Shown here one piece after another: positions 1-5,987 of a stretch of 6,014 nucleotides of DNA; within the stretch, counting starts at the first letter, position 1; every line of letters begins with the position of its first letter. The stretch covers positions 1-6,014 of the forward strand of contig JAEZEN010000172.1 of assembly GCA_023433185.1 (NCBI GenBank). The letters run 5' to 3'. The stretch is from Pseudomonadota bacterium. GTDB lineage: Bacteria; Pseudomonadota; Alphaproteobacteria; Rhizobiales; Kaistiaceae. The position numbers and the translations under genes are program-made. A model generated the notes under the pieces. The model saw nothing but the letters and a program-made list of their open reading frames with translations, ran no database searches and was not told the origin of the DNA.

Positions 1-20
1 GTGCCGCCGTAGGGCGGCAC
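1..20. other. Perfect inverted repeat (hairpin) at left edge
   Basis: Positions 1-8 (GTGCCGCC) are the exact reverse complement of 13-20 (GGCGGCAC), with a 4-nt loop at 9-12. The stem is all but one G:C or C:G pairs and should be stable in RNA or DNA. No T-run follows on the + strand, so it is not a textbook rightward terminator; what follows it leftward is outside the window. It lies just downstream of the leftward promoter at 36-66, so it may be a structured 5' leader of the transcript from that promoter. It could also be the terminator of an off-window gene, or a dispersed repeat at which an assembly broke. Confidence 0.55.
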
Positions 21-35
21 TCCGCGAAGTCGAGA

Positions 36-66
36 CTTATAGCACCGCGCGGGGAAGCAGTGTCAA
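36..66 (-). promoter_or_regulatory. Leftward sigma70-type promoter for an off-window gene
   Basis: Read on the minus strand there is a perfect -35 TTGACA (66 to 61) and a -10-like CTATAAG (42 to 36). The spacer is 18 nt to CTATAA or 19 nt to TATAAG, slightly longer than optimal. The pair resembles rhizobial housekeeping promoters (CTTGAC ... CTATAT). Transcription would start near position 30 and run off the left edge through the 1-20 hairpin. It is divergent from gcrA. In rhizobia the gene on this side of gcrA is, as I recall, argD (acetylornithine aminotransferase), but nothing of that gene is visible here. Confidence 0.5.
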
Positions 67-164
67 TCGCACGAGAAAACCCGCCGCGGGGACGGCACGA
101 GAAGCGCACCGGTGGAGCAAGGCGGGACGACTTGGGGAAAACATTCTGAGGACGGCTCGGACTC

Positions 165-193
165 TTGTCAGCGAGTCGCCGGCTATGTAGGTT
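165..193 (+). promoter_or_regulatory. Candidate gcrA promoter
   Basis: TTGTCA (165-170, five of six matches to TTGACA) is followed after 17 nt by TAGGTT (188-193). That element keeps the first, second and last bases of a -10 but is otherwise weak. GANTC sites lie directly before the -35 (160-164) and inside the spacer (173-177), a placement reported for GcrA-dependent promoters in Caulobacter. If correct, the gcrA leader is about 140 nt long. A second start closer to the gene, near the GANTC pair at 299-309, is equally possible. Confidence 0.3.
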
Positions 194-316
194 TCACAAC
201 GTCGGGTGCGACCGGCACGCGTATCCTGCGGCGGACCTCAGTAACCATTTTTCACGCGTTGAGCGCTGGCTGGCGGAGCAGGTCAGCGCGCGAAATGTGA
301 TTCCGAGTCGGCCGCC

Positions 317-334
317 ATGAAAGAAGAAGGGTGA
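317..334 (+). other. gcrA ribosome-binding site inside a five-codon mini-ORF
   Basis: The purine-rich stretch AGAAGGG (325-331) ends 10 nt before the gcrA ATG at 342 and is the evident Shine-Dalgarno element. The same bases form a tiny frame, ATG at 317 to TGA at 332-334, reading M-K-E-E-G. It has no clear ribosome-binding site of its own and is probably coincidental. If translated, it would place a terminating ribosome over the gcrA start region. Confidence 0.4.
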
Positions 335-341
335 CCTCGAG

Positions 342-872
342 ATGAATTGGACCGACGATCGCGTCGAGTTGCTGAAGAAGCTCTGGGCCGACGGCCTGAG
401 CGCGAGTCAGATCGCCTTGCAGCTCGGCGGCGTGACGCGGAACGCCGTGATCGGCAAGGTGCATCGCCTCAACCTCTCGGGACGCGCCAAGCCCGCTTCG
501 ACCCAGGCCCGCCCGCGCAAGACCCGCCAGACGAACACCGCGCCCTCGGCCCACCGCTCCGTGGCGTCCCGCCCGCTGATGGTCCAGGGCAATACAGCCC
601 TCAAGATGCAGCCGAGCCCCGCGCCGCGACGTGCCCCGGTGCAGGTGCCGATCGAGGACCTTGTCGTCCCGATCAGCCTGAAGGTCTCGCTCCTCGCCCT
701 CAACGACCAGATGTGCAAGTGGCCGATCGGCGATCCCGGCACCGAAGGCTTCCACTTCTGCGGTCACCGCAGCTTCAACAGCCTGCCCTATTGCGAGTAT
801 CACTCGCGGCTCGCCTACCAGCCGGCCAATGACCGCCGGCGCGACCGGGATCGCGACCGCGACCAGGGCTGA
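342..872 (+). CDS. gcrA: GcrA family cell-cycle transcriptional regulator
   Basis: A 176-residue GcrA homologue. GcrA proteins bind DNA at CcrM-methylated GANTC sites and bind domain 2 of the housekeeping sigma factor, stimulating promoters for cell division, polarity and replication genes. The N-terminal DNA-binding part (residues 1-48) is almost textbook: it begins MNWTDDRVE, runs through the helix-turn-helix with SASQIALQLGG (20-30) and VTRNAVIGKVHRL (31-43), and is followed by a basic, Pro/Ala-rich linker (about 48-102). The conserved C-terminal sigma-interacting part (about 110-160) has MCKWPIGDPG (124-133), FHFCGH (137-142) and PYCEYHSRLAY (149-159). Cys125, Cys139, His141, Cys151 and His154 form a possible metal-binding set. 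The tail (166-174) is an Arg-Asp repeat. The ATG start is fixed by family alignment and an SD element 10 nt upstream. It stands alone on the + strand, convergent with phoB. The family call is secure; target genes cannot be read from the sequence. Confidence 0.95.
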   Translation: MNWTDDRVELLKKLWADGLSASQIALQLGGVTRNAVIGKVHRLNLSGRAKPASTQARPRKTRQTNTAPSAHRSVASRPLMVQGNTALKMQPSPAPRRAPVQVPIEDLVVPISLKVSLLALNDQMCKWPIGDPGTEGFHFCGHRSFNSLPYCEYHSRLAYQPANDRRRDRDRDRDQG

Positions 873-873
873 C

Positions 874-913
874 ATCCCGGCACGACGCGCCCGGTCTCGC
901 CGGGCGCCGGGAT
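874..913. terminator. Structured inverted repeat between convergent gcrA and phoB
   Basis: An 8-bp perfect stem, GCGCCCGG (887-894) with CCGGGCGC (900-907), closes a 5-nt loop. An outer arm, ATCCCGG (874-880), can pair with CCGGGAT (907-913), leaving a bulge at 881-886. The structure begins 1 nt after the gcrA stop codon and ends 34 nt from the phoB stop, so it is well placed to end both transcripts. There is no U-tract on either side, which is common in GC-rich genomes but makes classical intrinsic termination uncertain. It could instead protect 3' ends or assist Rho. Confidence 0.5.
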
Positions 914-947
914 CGTCGCGAAAGCGGGTGGAGGCCGCCGTCCGGGC

Positions 948-1652
948 TCAGCCGTTGCCGGCGCTGCCGGCGAACCCTTCATCGAGCGAGTAGCCCGAAC
1001 CGCGCACCGTGCGGATCGGATCCCGGCCGGTGCCGAGGGCCTTGCGGAGCCGTCCGACATGGACGTCGACGGTGCGCTCGTCGACATAGACGTCCCGCCC
1101 CCAGACGCCGTCGAGGAGCTGCGTGCGCGAGAACACGCGGCCTGGCGACTGCATGAGGAACTCGAGGAGCCGGAACTCGGTGGGGCCGAGATGCAGGTCG
1201 CGGCCCCGGCGGCGGACGCGGTGGGTCTCGCGATCGAGTTCGATCTCGCCGGCGCGCAGCACCGAGGCGATCAGCTCCGGCTTCGAGCGCCGGAGGATGG
1301 CGCGGACGCGAGCCATCAGCTCCGGCACGGAGAACGGCTTGACTACGTAGTCGTCGGCGCCCGTGGCGAGACCGCGGATCCGCTCCTGCTCCTCGCCGCG
1401 CGCCGTCAGCATGATGATCGGCAGGGAACGCGTCATCTCGCGGCTGCGGAGGCGGCGGCAGAGCTCGATGCCCGAGACGCCCGGCAGCATCCAGTCGAGG
1501 AGCAGAAGATCCGGAACGGTTTCACGCAGCCGGGTCTCGGCCTCGTCGCCGCGCTCCACCGTGTCGACCTGATACCCCTCCGCCTCGAGGTTGTAGCGAA
1601 GCATCAGTGAGAGCGGCTCCTCGTCTTCGACGATCATCACGCGCGGGGTCAT
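948..1652 (-). CDS. phoB: Phosphate regulon response regulator PhoB
   Basis: A 234-residue OmpR/PhoB-type response regulator that, once phosphorylated by the sensor kinase PhoR, binds Pho boxes and activates phosphate-starvation genes, usually including its own operon. The receiver domain (about 4-120) has acidic-pocket residues Glu9 and Asp10, phospho-acceptor Asp53 in LLLLDWMLPG, Thr83 in IIMLTAR, and Tyr102 and Lys105 in DDYVVKPF. This is the E. coli PhoB numbering, including the adjacent Trp54. The winged-helix output domain (about 130-227) contains LGPTEFRLLEFLMQSPGRVF, the recognition helix around YVDERTVDVHVGRLRKAL, and the wing RTVRGSGYSL. A short Gly/Ala-rich tail follows. The ATG start is 17 nt after the phoU stop, with GAGG (1663 to 1660) spaced 7 nt. 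It is the last gene of the pst operon. Neighbours make PhoB, rather than another OmpR-type regulator, very likely. Confidence 0.96.
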   Translation of the reverse strand: MTPRVMIVEDEEPLSLMLRYNLEAEGYQVDTVERGDEAETRLRETVPDLLLLDWMLPGVSGIELCRRLRSREMTRSLPIIMLTARGEEQERIRGLATGADDYVVKPFSVPELMARVRAILRRSKPELIASVLRAGEIELDRETHRVRRRGRDLHLGPTEFRLLEFLMQSPGRVFSRTQLLDGVWGRDVYVDERTVDVHVGRLRKALGTGRDPIRTVRGSGYSLDEGFAGSAGNG

Positions 1653-1669
1653 TTTCCGGCCTCGGCTTC

Positions 1670-2395
1670 TCAGGATCTCGGAACGAATTCAACGGGCGTC
1701 GAACTGGTCGTGTCCTTCTTCGGCCGCTCGTCGGTCAGCGGCACGCCGGTGATCACGTAGTGGACCGTCTCGGCGATGTTGGTCGCATGATCCCCGATCC
1801 GTTCGAGGTTCTTCGCGCAGAACAGGAGGTGGATGCAGAACGAGATGTTGCGCGGATCCTCCATCATGTAGGTGAGGAGTTCGCGGAACAACGAGGTGTA
1901 CATCGCGTCGATCTCGTCGTCGCGCTCCCACACCGCATGCGCCGCTTCGAGGTCGCGCGCGGTATAGGCATCGAGGACGTTCTTGAGCTGGGCGAAGCTC
2001 AGCTCGGCGATATGCTCGACGCCGGCAACGAGCCGCTGGGCGCCAAAATTGTTCTCGATGGCGAAGACGCGCTTGGCGGTGTTCTTGGCAAGGTCGCCGA
2101 CCCGCTCGAGGTCGTTTGCGATATGCATCGCGGCGACGATCTGGCGAAGGTCCTGCGCCATCGGCTGGCGCTTGGCGATCATCAGGGTCGCCCGATCCTC
2201 GACCTCGCGCTGGAGGTGGTCCATGCGCCGGTCGAGGGTGATCACGCTCTGTGCGAGATCGCCATCGCGCCGGGCAAGGGCACCGACCGAGTCCGCGACC
2301 TGCTGCTCGGCGATACCGCCCATCTCGGCGATCTTCTGCGAAAGCTCGCCGAGTTCCTCGTCGAAGGAGGCGACGATGTGTTCGTTCATGACCAT
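1670..2395 (-). CDS. phoU: Phosphate signalling protein PhoU
   Basis: A 241-residue cytoplasmic protein that represses the Pho response when phosphate is plentiful, by coupling the Pst transporter to the sensor kinase PhoR; it also limits phosphate uptake. PhoU folds as two similar three-helix bundles, each carrying an E-x-x-x-D metal-binding motif. Both are visible: NDLERVGD (94-101, Glu97/Asp101) and KNLERIGDHATNIAE (195-209, Glu198/Asp202). The opening EHIVASFDEELGELSQKIAEMGG is typical of alphaproteobacterial PhoU. Length matches the family. The start is ambiguous: ATG at 2395 (MVMNEH) has a weak GGA 7 nt upstream, while ATG at 2389 (MNEH) gives 239 residues. The frame stays open far upstream through pstB in another frame, so longer starts should be ignored. 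It begins 14 nt after the pstB stop and is followed by phoB. Confidence 0.95.
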   Translation of the reverse strand: MVMNEHIVASFDEELGELSQKIAEMGGIAEQQVADSVGALARRDGDLAQSVITLDRRMDHLQREVEDRATLMIAKRQPMAQDLRQIVAAMHIANDLERVGDLAKNTAKRVFAIENNFGAQRLVAGVEHIAELSFAQLKNVLDAYTARDLEAAHAVWERDDEIDAMYTSLFRELLTYMMEDPRNISFCIHLLFCAKNLERIGDHATNIAETVHYVITGVPLTDERPKKDTTSSTPVEFVPRS

Positions 2396-2409
2396 CTGAC
2401 GATCCGATC

Positions 2410-3246
2410 TCAGCCGAAGCGGCCGGTGATGTAGTCCTGGGTGCGCTTGTCCCGGGGATTGGTGAAGATCTGCTCCGTCGGACCGGTCTCGACGAGGTTG
2501 CCGAGATGGAAGAACGCGGTCGTCTGGGAGACGCGCGCCGCCTGCTGCATCGAGTGGGTGACGATGATGATCGTGAAGTTGTGCTTCAGCTCGTCGATCA
2601 GTTCCTCGATGCGGGCGGTCGCGATCGGGTCGAGCGCGGAGCACGGCTCGTCCATCAGGATCACTTCCGGCGACACCGCGATGGCACGGGCGATGCAGAG
2701 GCGCTGCTGCTGGCCGCCGGAAAGCCCGGTACCCGACTCGTTGAGACGATCCTTGACCTCCTCCCAAAGGCCGGCGCGCTTCAGGCTCGCCTCGACGATC
2801 GCGGCGAGATCCTGCTTGGAGCGCGCGAGGCCGTGAATGCGCGGGCCGTAGGCGACATTCTCGAAGATCGACTTGGGGAAGGGGTTCGGCTTCTGGAATA
2901 CCATGCCGACCCGGGCGCGAAGCTCGACCACGTCGAGGCGCGGATCGTAGATGTCCTCGCTGTCGAGGCGGATGTCGCCGACGACGCGGCAGCCTTCGAT
3001 GGTGTCGTTCATCCGGTTGATGCAGCGCAGGAAGGTCGACTTGCCGCAACCCGATGGCCCGATGAAGGCCGTCACCGACTTCTCGAGGATCGGCAGCGAC
3101 ACGTCCTTCAGGGCGTGCTTCTCGCCGTAGTAGACGTTCACGTCCTTGGCATCGACCTTGACACCGAGGACCCGACCGCCGGTGCCGGCGAAGGCCATGT
3201 TCGCTGGGGTCACCGAGCTGGTTTCGGTCATCGCGGTATCATTCAT
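2410..3246 (-). CDS. pstB: Phosphate ABC transporter ATP-binding protein PstB
   Basis: A 278-residue ATPase that dimerises on the cytoplasmic face of PstC-PstA and drives high-affinity phosphate import. All nucleotide-binding motifs are intact: Walker [10 protein letters not shown] (63-71), Q-loop Gln118 in [10 protein letters not shown], signature LSGGQQQR (175-182), Walker B VILMDE (195-200) with catalytic Glu200, D-loop SALD (203-206) and H-loop His231 in VTHSMQQ. KPNPFP and the C-terminal [16 protein letters not shown] are PstB hallmarks that separate it from other importers. About 30 residues precede the ABC domain. I chose ATG at 3246 because AGGAG (3259 to 3255) is 8 nt away; the ATG at 3252 would be only 2 nt from it. 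An in-frame ATG at 3231 is also possible. It starts 26 nt after the pstA stop. The frame is open further upstream inside pstA, but that is shadow coding. Confidence 0.96.
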   Translation of the reverse strand: MNDTAMTETSSVTPANMAFAGTGGRVLGVKVDAKDVNVYYGEKHALKDVSLPILEKSVTAFIGPSGCGKSTFLRCINRMNDTIEGCRVVGDIRLDSEDIYDPRLDVVELRARVGMVFQKPNPFPKSIFENVAYGPRIHGLARSKQDLAAIVEASLKRAGLWEEVKDRLNESGTGLSGGQQQRLCIARAIAVSPEVILMDEPCSALDPIATARIEELIDELKHNFTIIIVTHSMQQAARVSQTTAFFHLGNLVETGPTEQIFTNPRDKRTQDYITGRFG

Positions 3247-3254
3247 AGCCATAT

Positions 3255-3259
3255 CTCCT
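3255..3259 (-). promoter_or_regulatory. pstB ribosome-binding site (decides the start)
   Basis: Minus-strand AGGAG, the best Shine-Dalgarno match in the operon, is 8 nt from the ATG at 3246 but only 2 nt from the ATG at 3252. It therefore supports the shorter N-terminus (MNDT). Its strength compared with the weak sites of phoU and phoB suggests PstB is translated well within the operon. Confidence 0.6.
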
Positions 3260-3272
3260 AGCCGCTGCCACC

Positions 3273-4553
3273 CTACCAGGCCCGTTCGAGCCGCTGGCGC
3301 AGGAAGATCGCAATGCTGTTCATGATGATGAGGAAGACGAGCAGCACGAGAATGCCGGCGGAGGTCAGCGAGACGAATCCGCGCTCCGGGCTGTCGGCCC
3401 AGATGAAGATCTGCGTCGGCAGCGCCGTGGACGCGTCGAGAATGCCGCCCGGCGGGCTCGTTATGAACGCGTTCATCCCGATCAGGAGCAGCGGCGCGGT
3501 CTCGCCGAGCGCCTGGGCGAGACCGATGATGGTGCCCGTGAGGATGCCTGGCAGGGCCAGCGGCAGGACGTGATGCAGGATCATCTGGTGCTTGGAGGCT
3601 CCGACCCCGAGCGCGCCTTCGCGGATCGACGGCGGCACCGCCTTGAGGGCATTGCGGGTGACGATGATGATCGTCGGCAGGGTCATCAGCGCGAGCACCA
3701 TGCCGCCGACGAGCGGCGCCGACCGCGGCAGCCCGAAGAAGTTGAGGAACACGGCGAGGCCGAGCAGGCCGAAGACGATCGAGGGCACCGCGGCCAGGTT
3801 GTTGATGTTGACCTCGATGAGGTCGGTCCACCGGTTCTTGGGGGCGAATTCCTCGAGGTAGATGGCCGCCGCGATTCCGATCGGGAAACTGATGAAGAAG
3901 CAGACGAGCAGCGCGTAGAACGAGCCGACGATCGCGCCGGCGAGGCCGGCAAGTTCGGGAAAGCGGCTGTCGGCGTTGAAGAAGATTCCCCAGTTGAAGG
4001 GTGTCGAAATCCGGCCCTCCGCGACCAGTTGGTCGAACCACTCGATCTGCTGGTCTGAAACGCGGCGCTGCTCTTCCGGCACGTCGCGCGAGATGGCCCC
4101 CTTGTTGAACTGGTCGAACGGATCGGATGCCGGAACGGCGAGCCGCAGCGTGCCGCCGATCACGCTGGGATTGGCGACGACGGCGTCGCGCACCATGAAC
4201 TGGGCGTTGTTCGTGAGGAGTTGCGCGAGCTGCCGTTCCTGCGGGCCGCTCACATCGGGGAAGACGGCGCGCAGCCCCTCCCGGACGACCGCCCGGTAGT
4301 TCCCGGCCGCCGGATCGGCCGGATCGACGTACTCGGTCGAGACCGGATAGTCGAGCGTCACCATCGTGCGCAGGAAGGCGGAATAGCCGGTGAACACCAG
4401 CGAGACGATGAGAATGCCGAGGAGCCCGATCGCCAGCGAGATCGCGGCGATGCCGTAGGCCTGGAGGCGACGGTCCGCCGCATAGCGGCGCTTGCGGCGG
4501 GCGGCGGCCTCGGAGCCCGACCAGTCGTGCCGCTGGATGCCGATGTCGGTCAT
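3273..4553 (-). CDS. pstA: Phosphate ABC transporter permease PstA
   Basis: A 426-residue inner-membrane permease, one half of the phosphate channel. It is much longer than enterobacterial PstA (about 300 residues). After a basic cytoplasmic start ([11 protein letters not shown]) comes a first membrane segment (about 33-55), then a soluble, presumably periplasmic stretch (about 60-200) matching what is known in Alphaproteobacteria as the PstA N-terminal DUF3333 region. The ABC permease core follows, with hydrophobic segments at about 203-232, 252-274, 280-298, 336-360 and 397-418. The EAA loop that contacts PstB is at 312-331 ([20 protein letters not shown]), followed by [16 protein letters not shown]. 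The ATG start is 13 nt after the pstC stop; its purine-rich leader (GGGAAAGGG, with GGGA spaced 8 nt) overlaps the end of pstC, which suggests translational coupling. The N-terminal domain's role is not established as far as I know. The assignment to PstA rather than PstC rests on order and motif. Confidence 0.94.
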   Translation of the reverse strand: MTDIGIQRHDWSGSEAAARRKRRYAADRRLQAYGIAAISLAIGLLGILIVSLVFTGYSAFLRTMVTLDYPVSTEYVDPADPAAGNYRAVVREGLRAVFPDVSGPQERQLAQLLTNNAQFMVRDAVVANPSVIGGTLRLAVPASDPFDQFNKGAISRDVPEEQRRVSDQQIEWFDQLVAEGRISTPFNWGIFFNADSRFPELAGLAGAIVGSFYALLVCFFISFPIGIAAAIYLEEFAPKNRWTDLIEVNINNLAAVPSIVFGLLGLAVFLNFFGLPRSAPLVGGMVLALMTLPTIIIVTRNALKAVPPSIREGALGVGASKHQMILHHVLPLALPGILTGTIIGLAQALGETAPLLLIGMNAFITSPPGGILDASTALPTQIFIWADSPERGFVSLTSAGILVLLVFLIIMNSIAIFLRQRLERAW

Positions 4554-4566
4554 GGACCCTTTCCCA

Positions 4567-5946
4567 CTAGTCGTACTTCTCGCGGTACTTCCGCACGATG
4601 CCCAGCGCCACGACGTTGAGGCAGAGGGTCACGAGGAAGAGCACCAGCCCCAGCGCGAAGGCGGCGAGGGTCTTGGGGCTGTCGAACTCGGTGTCGCCGA
4701 TCAGCAGCGTGACGATCTGCACGGTGACCGTGGTCACGCTGTTGAGCGGGTTGGCTGTCAGGGTGGCGATCAGCCCGGCCGCCATGACCACGATCATGGT
4801 CTCGCCGATCGCCCGGCTGAGCGCGAGCAGGATGCCGCCGACAATGCCGGGAAGCGCCGCTGGCAGGAGGACCTTGACCATGGTCTCGCTGCGGGTCGCG
4901 CCCATCGCCAGGGAGCCGTCGCGCATCGCCCGGGGCACCGCCTTGAGGACATCGTCGGACAGCGAAGAGATGAAAGGCAGGATCATGATGCCCATGACGG
5001 CACCCGCCGCGAGCGCGCTGTTGGGCGAGACGACGATGCCGAGGGTGCCGCCGAAGCTGCGCACTGCCGGCGCCACGGTGAGCACCGCGAAGAAGCCGTA
5101 GACCACGGTCGGCACGCCGGCGAGGATCTCGAGGATCGGCTTCACCACCTTGCGGACGCGGTCGTTGGCGTATTCGACGAGGTAGATCGCAGTGAACAGC
5201 CCGATCGGGGTCGCCACCAGCATCGCGATCGTCGCGATCAGCAATGTACCGGTGAAGACCGGGACGGCCCCGAAGGCGCCGAGGCCGGCGACCTGGTCGG
5301 GCCGGAGCGCGATCTGCGGCTCCCAGTTGAGGCCGAAGAGGAACTCGGTGATCGGGACCATCTGGAAGAAGCGCCAGGCCTCGAAGACCAGCGAGGCGAT
5401 GATGCCGACCGTGGTCAGGATGGCGACCAGCGAGGCGAAGATCATCAGGCCGCTGACCACCCGCTCGAAGTTGTTGCGGGCGCGGAAGCGCGGGGCGAGG
5501 CGCGACCGGGTCACCACCAGCGCGACGATCATCAGCGCCATGGCGACGACGAGCATCGCCCAGTTGGCGATGGCGCGCCAGCGCTCGAGATCGGCCGCGG
5601 CGGCCCTGACTTCGGGGCTCGGCTCGCTGAAGATCTGACCGGCGGCGACGTTCCTGATTTCGGAGAGATAGAGGCTGAGCTGCGCCGGGCTGGCGCCCTC
5701 GGTCATCGTGGCCGGCAGCGAGGCGAGGAGGATGCGGTCGATGATGGGCTGCTGAAGGAAGACCCAGAGCAGCACCAGCACGAGGGCGGGAATCCCCACC
5801 CAGACGGCGACATAGGCGCCGTGATAAGCGGGCAGGGAATGCACGGCGGTGCCGCCGGCGGCAGCGAAGTGCGTACCGGACGAGCGACCGACGAAGAAGG
5901 CCACGAGCGACATCGCGACGATCAGGATGACAGCGTATCCGAGCAC
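4567..5946 (-). CDS. pstC: Phosphate ABC transporter permease PstC
   Basis: A 459-residue inner-membrane permease that pairs with PstA; E. coli PstC has about 320 residues. The extra N-terminal part has two hydrophobic segments (about 3-20 and 43-65), a soluble loop (about 66-125) and another segment (128-147), as in the long alphaproteobacterial PstC proteins with a PstC N-terminal domain (DUF3708-type). The permease core has segments near 164-188, 230-257, 275-297, 310-327, 365-392 and 426-450. The PstB-contacting EAA loop is at 343-363 (DGSLAMGATRSETMVKVLLPA), followed by the conserved ALSRAIGETMIVVMAAG. The start is GTG at 5946, the only plausible one before an in-frame TGA at 5961-5959; GAGG (5960 to 5957) lies 10 nt upstream. 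The next in-frame ATG (residue 12) would cut the first membrane segment. It is the first operon gene visible; pstS and phoR may precede it off-window. Confidence 0.94.
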   Translation of the reverse strand: MLGYAVILIVAMSLVAFFVGRSSGTHFAAAGGTAVHSLPAYHGAYVAVWVGIPALVLVLLWVFLQQPIIDRILLASLPATMTEGASPAQLSLYLSEIRNVAAGQIFSEPSPEVRAAAADLERWRAIANWAMLVVAMALMIVALVVTRSRLAPRFRARNNFERVVSGLMIFASLVAILTTVGIIASLVFEAWRFFQMVPITEFLFGLNWEPQIALRPDQVAGLGAFGAVPVFTGTLLIATIAMLVATPIGLFTAIYLVEYANDRVRKVVKPILEILAGVPTVVYGFFAVLTVAPAVRSFGGTLGIVVSPNSALAAGAVMGIMILPFISSLSDDVLKAVPRAMRDGSLAMGATRSETMVKVLLPAALPGIVGGILLALSRAIGETMIVVMAAGLIATLTANPLNSVTTVTVQIVTLLIGDTEFDSPKTLAAFALGLVLFLVTLCLNVVALGIVRKYREKYD

Positions 5947-5987
5947 GATGATCCGGCCTCAGCGAGAACCTTTGGAGGAAGCGGACC

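Larger units (their letters stand above)
67..341 (+). promoter_or_regulatory. gcrA upstream region with GANTC methylation sites
   Basis: This non-coding stretch between the leftward promoter and gcrA contains four GANTC sites: GACTC 160-164, GAGTC 173-177, GATTC 299-303 and GAGTC 305-309. A fifth, GAGTC 404-408, is just inside gcrA. GANTC is the target of the alphaproteobacterial cell-cycle methyltransferase CcrM, and GcrA itself acts at methylated GANTC in promoters. There is no TTAA tetramer anywhere upstream, so a CtrA site (TTAA-N7-TTAA) is not supported, and I found no DnaA box. The open frame at 112-300 lacks a good ribosome-binding site and resembles no family I know, so I treat it as chance. 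Confidence 0.5.

Noticed and set aside
112..300. A 62-codon + strand frame upstream of gcrA
   Set aside because: It has no good ribosome-binding site and no recognisable family, and covers the likely gcrA promoter and GANTC sites.
252..875. Open frames overlapping gcrA (minus 252-875 and 407-742; plus 347-832)
   Set aside because: gcrA in its own frame has the full conserved family sequence; the overlapping frames have biased composition and no recognisable domain.
1670..3049. One long minus-strand open frame extending phoU upstream to 459 residues
   Set aside because: Upstream of 2395 the frame runs through pstB in another reading frame and gives Arg/Pro/His-rich shadow protein; the PhoU family begins at the MVMNEH/MNEH start.
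2410..4041. A 543-residue open frame that would fuse extra sequence to PstB
   Set aside because: The part before 3252 is a shifted frame of pstA; the good ribosome-binding site at 3255-3259 and the family length support a start at 3246.
1059..4619. Long + strand open frames opposite phoB, phoU, pstB and pstA (for example 1059-1610, 1607-2434, 2506-3261, 3570-4058, 4221-4619)
   Set aside because: They are antisense shadows typical of GC-rich genes. Their proteins are charged and low-complexity with no recognisable family, while the minus-strand genes have intact motifs.
5927..5933. A perfect Pho-box half-site (minus-strand CTGTCAT)
   Set aside because: It lies inside the first codons of pstC (within Ala-Val-Ile), and no second repeat occurs 11 nt on either side.
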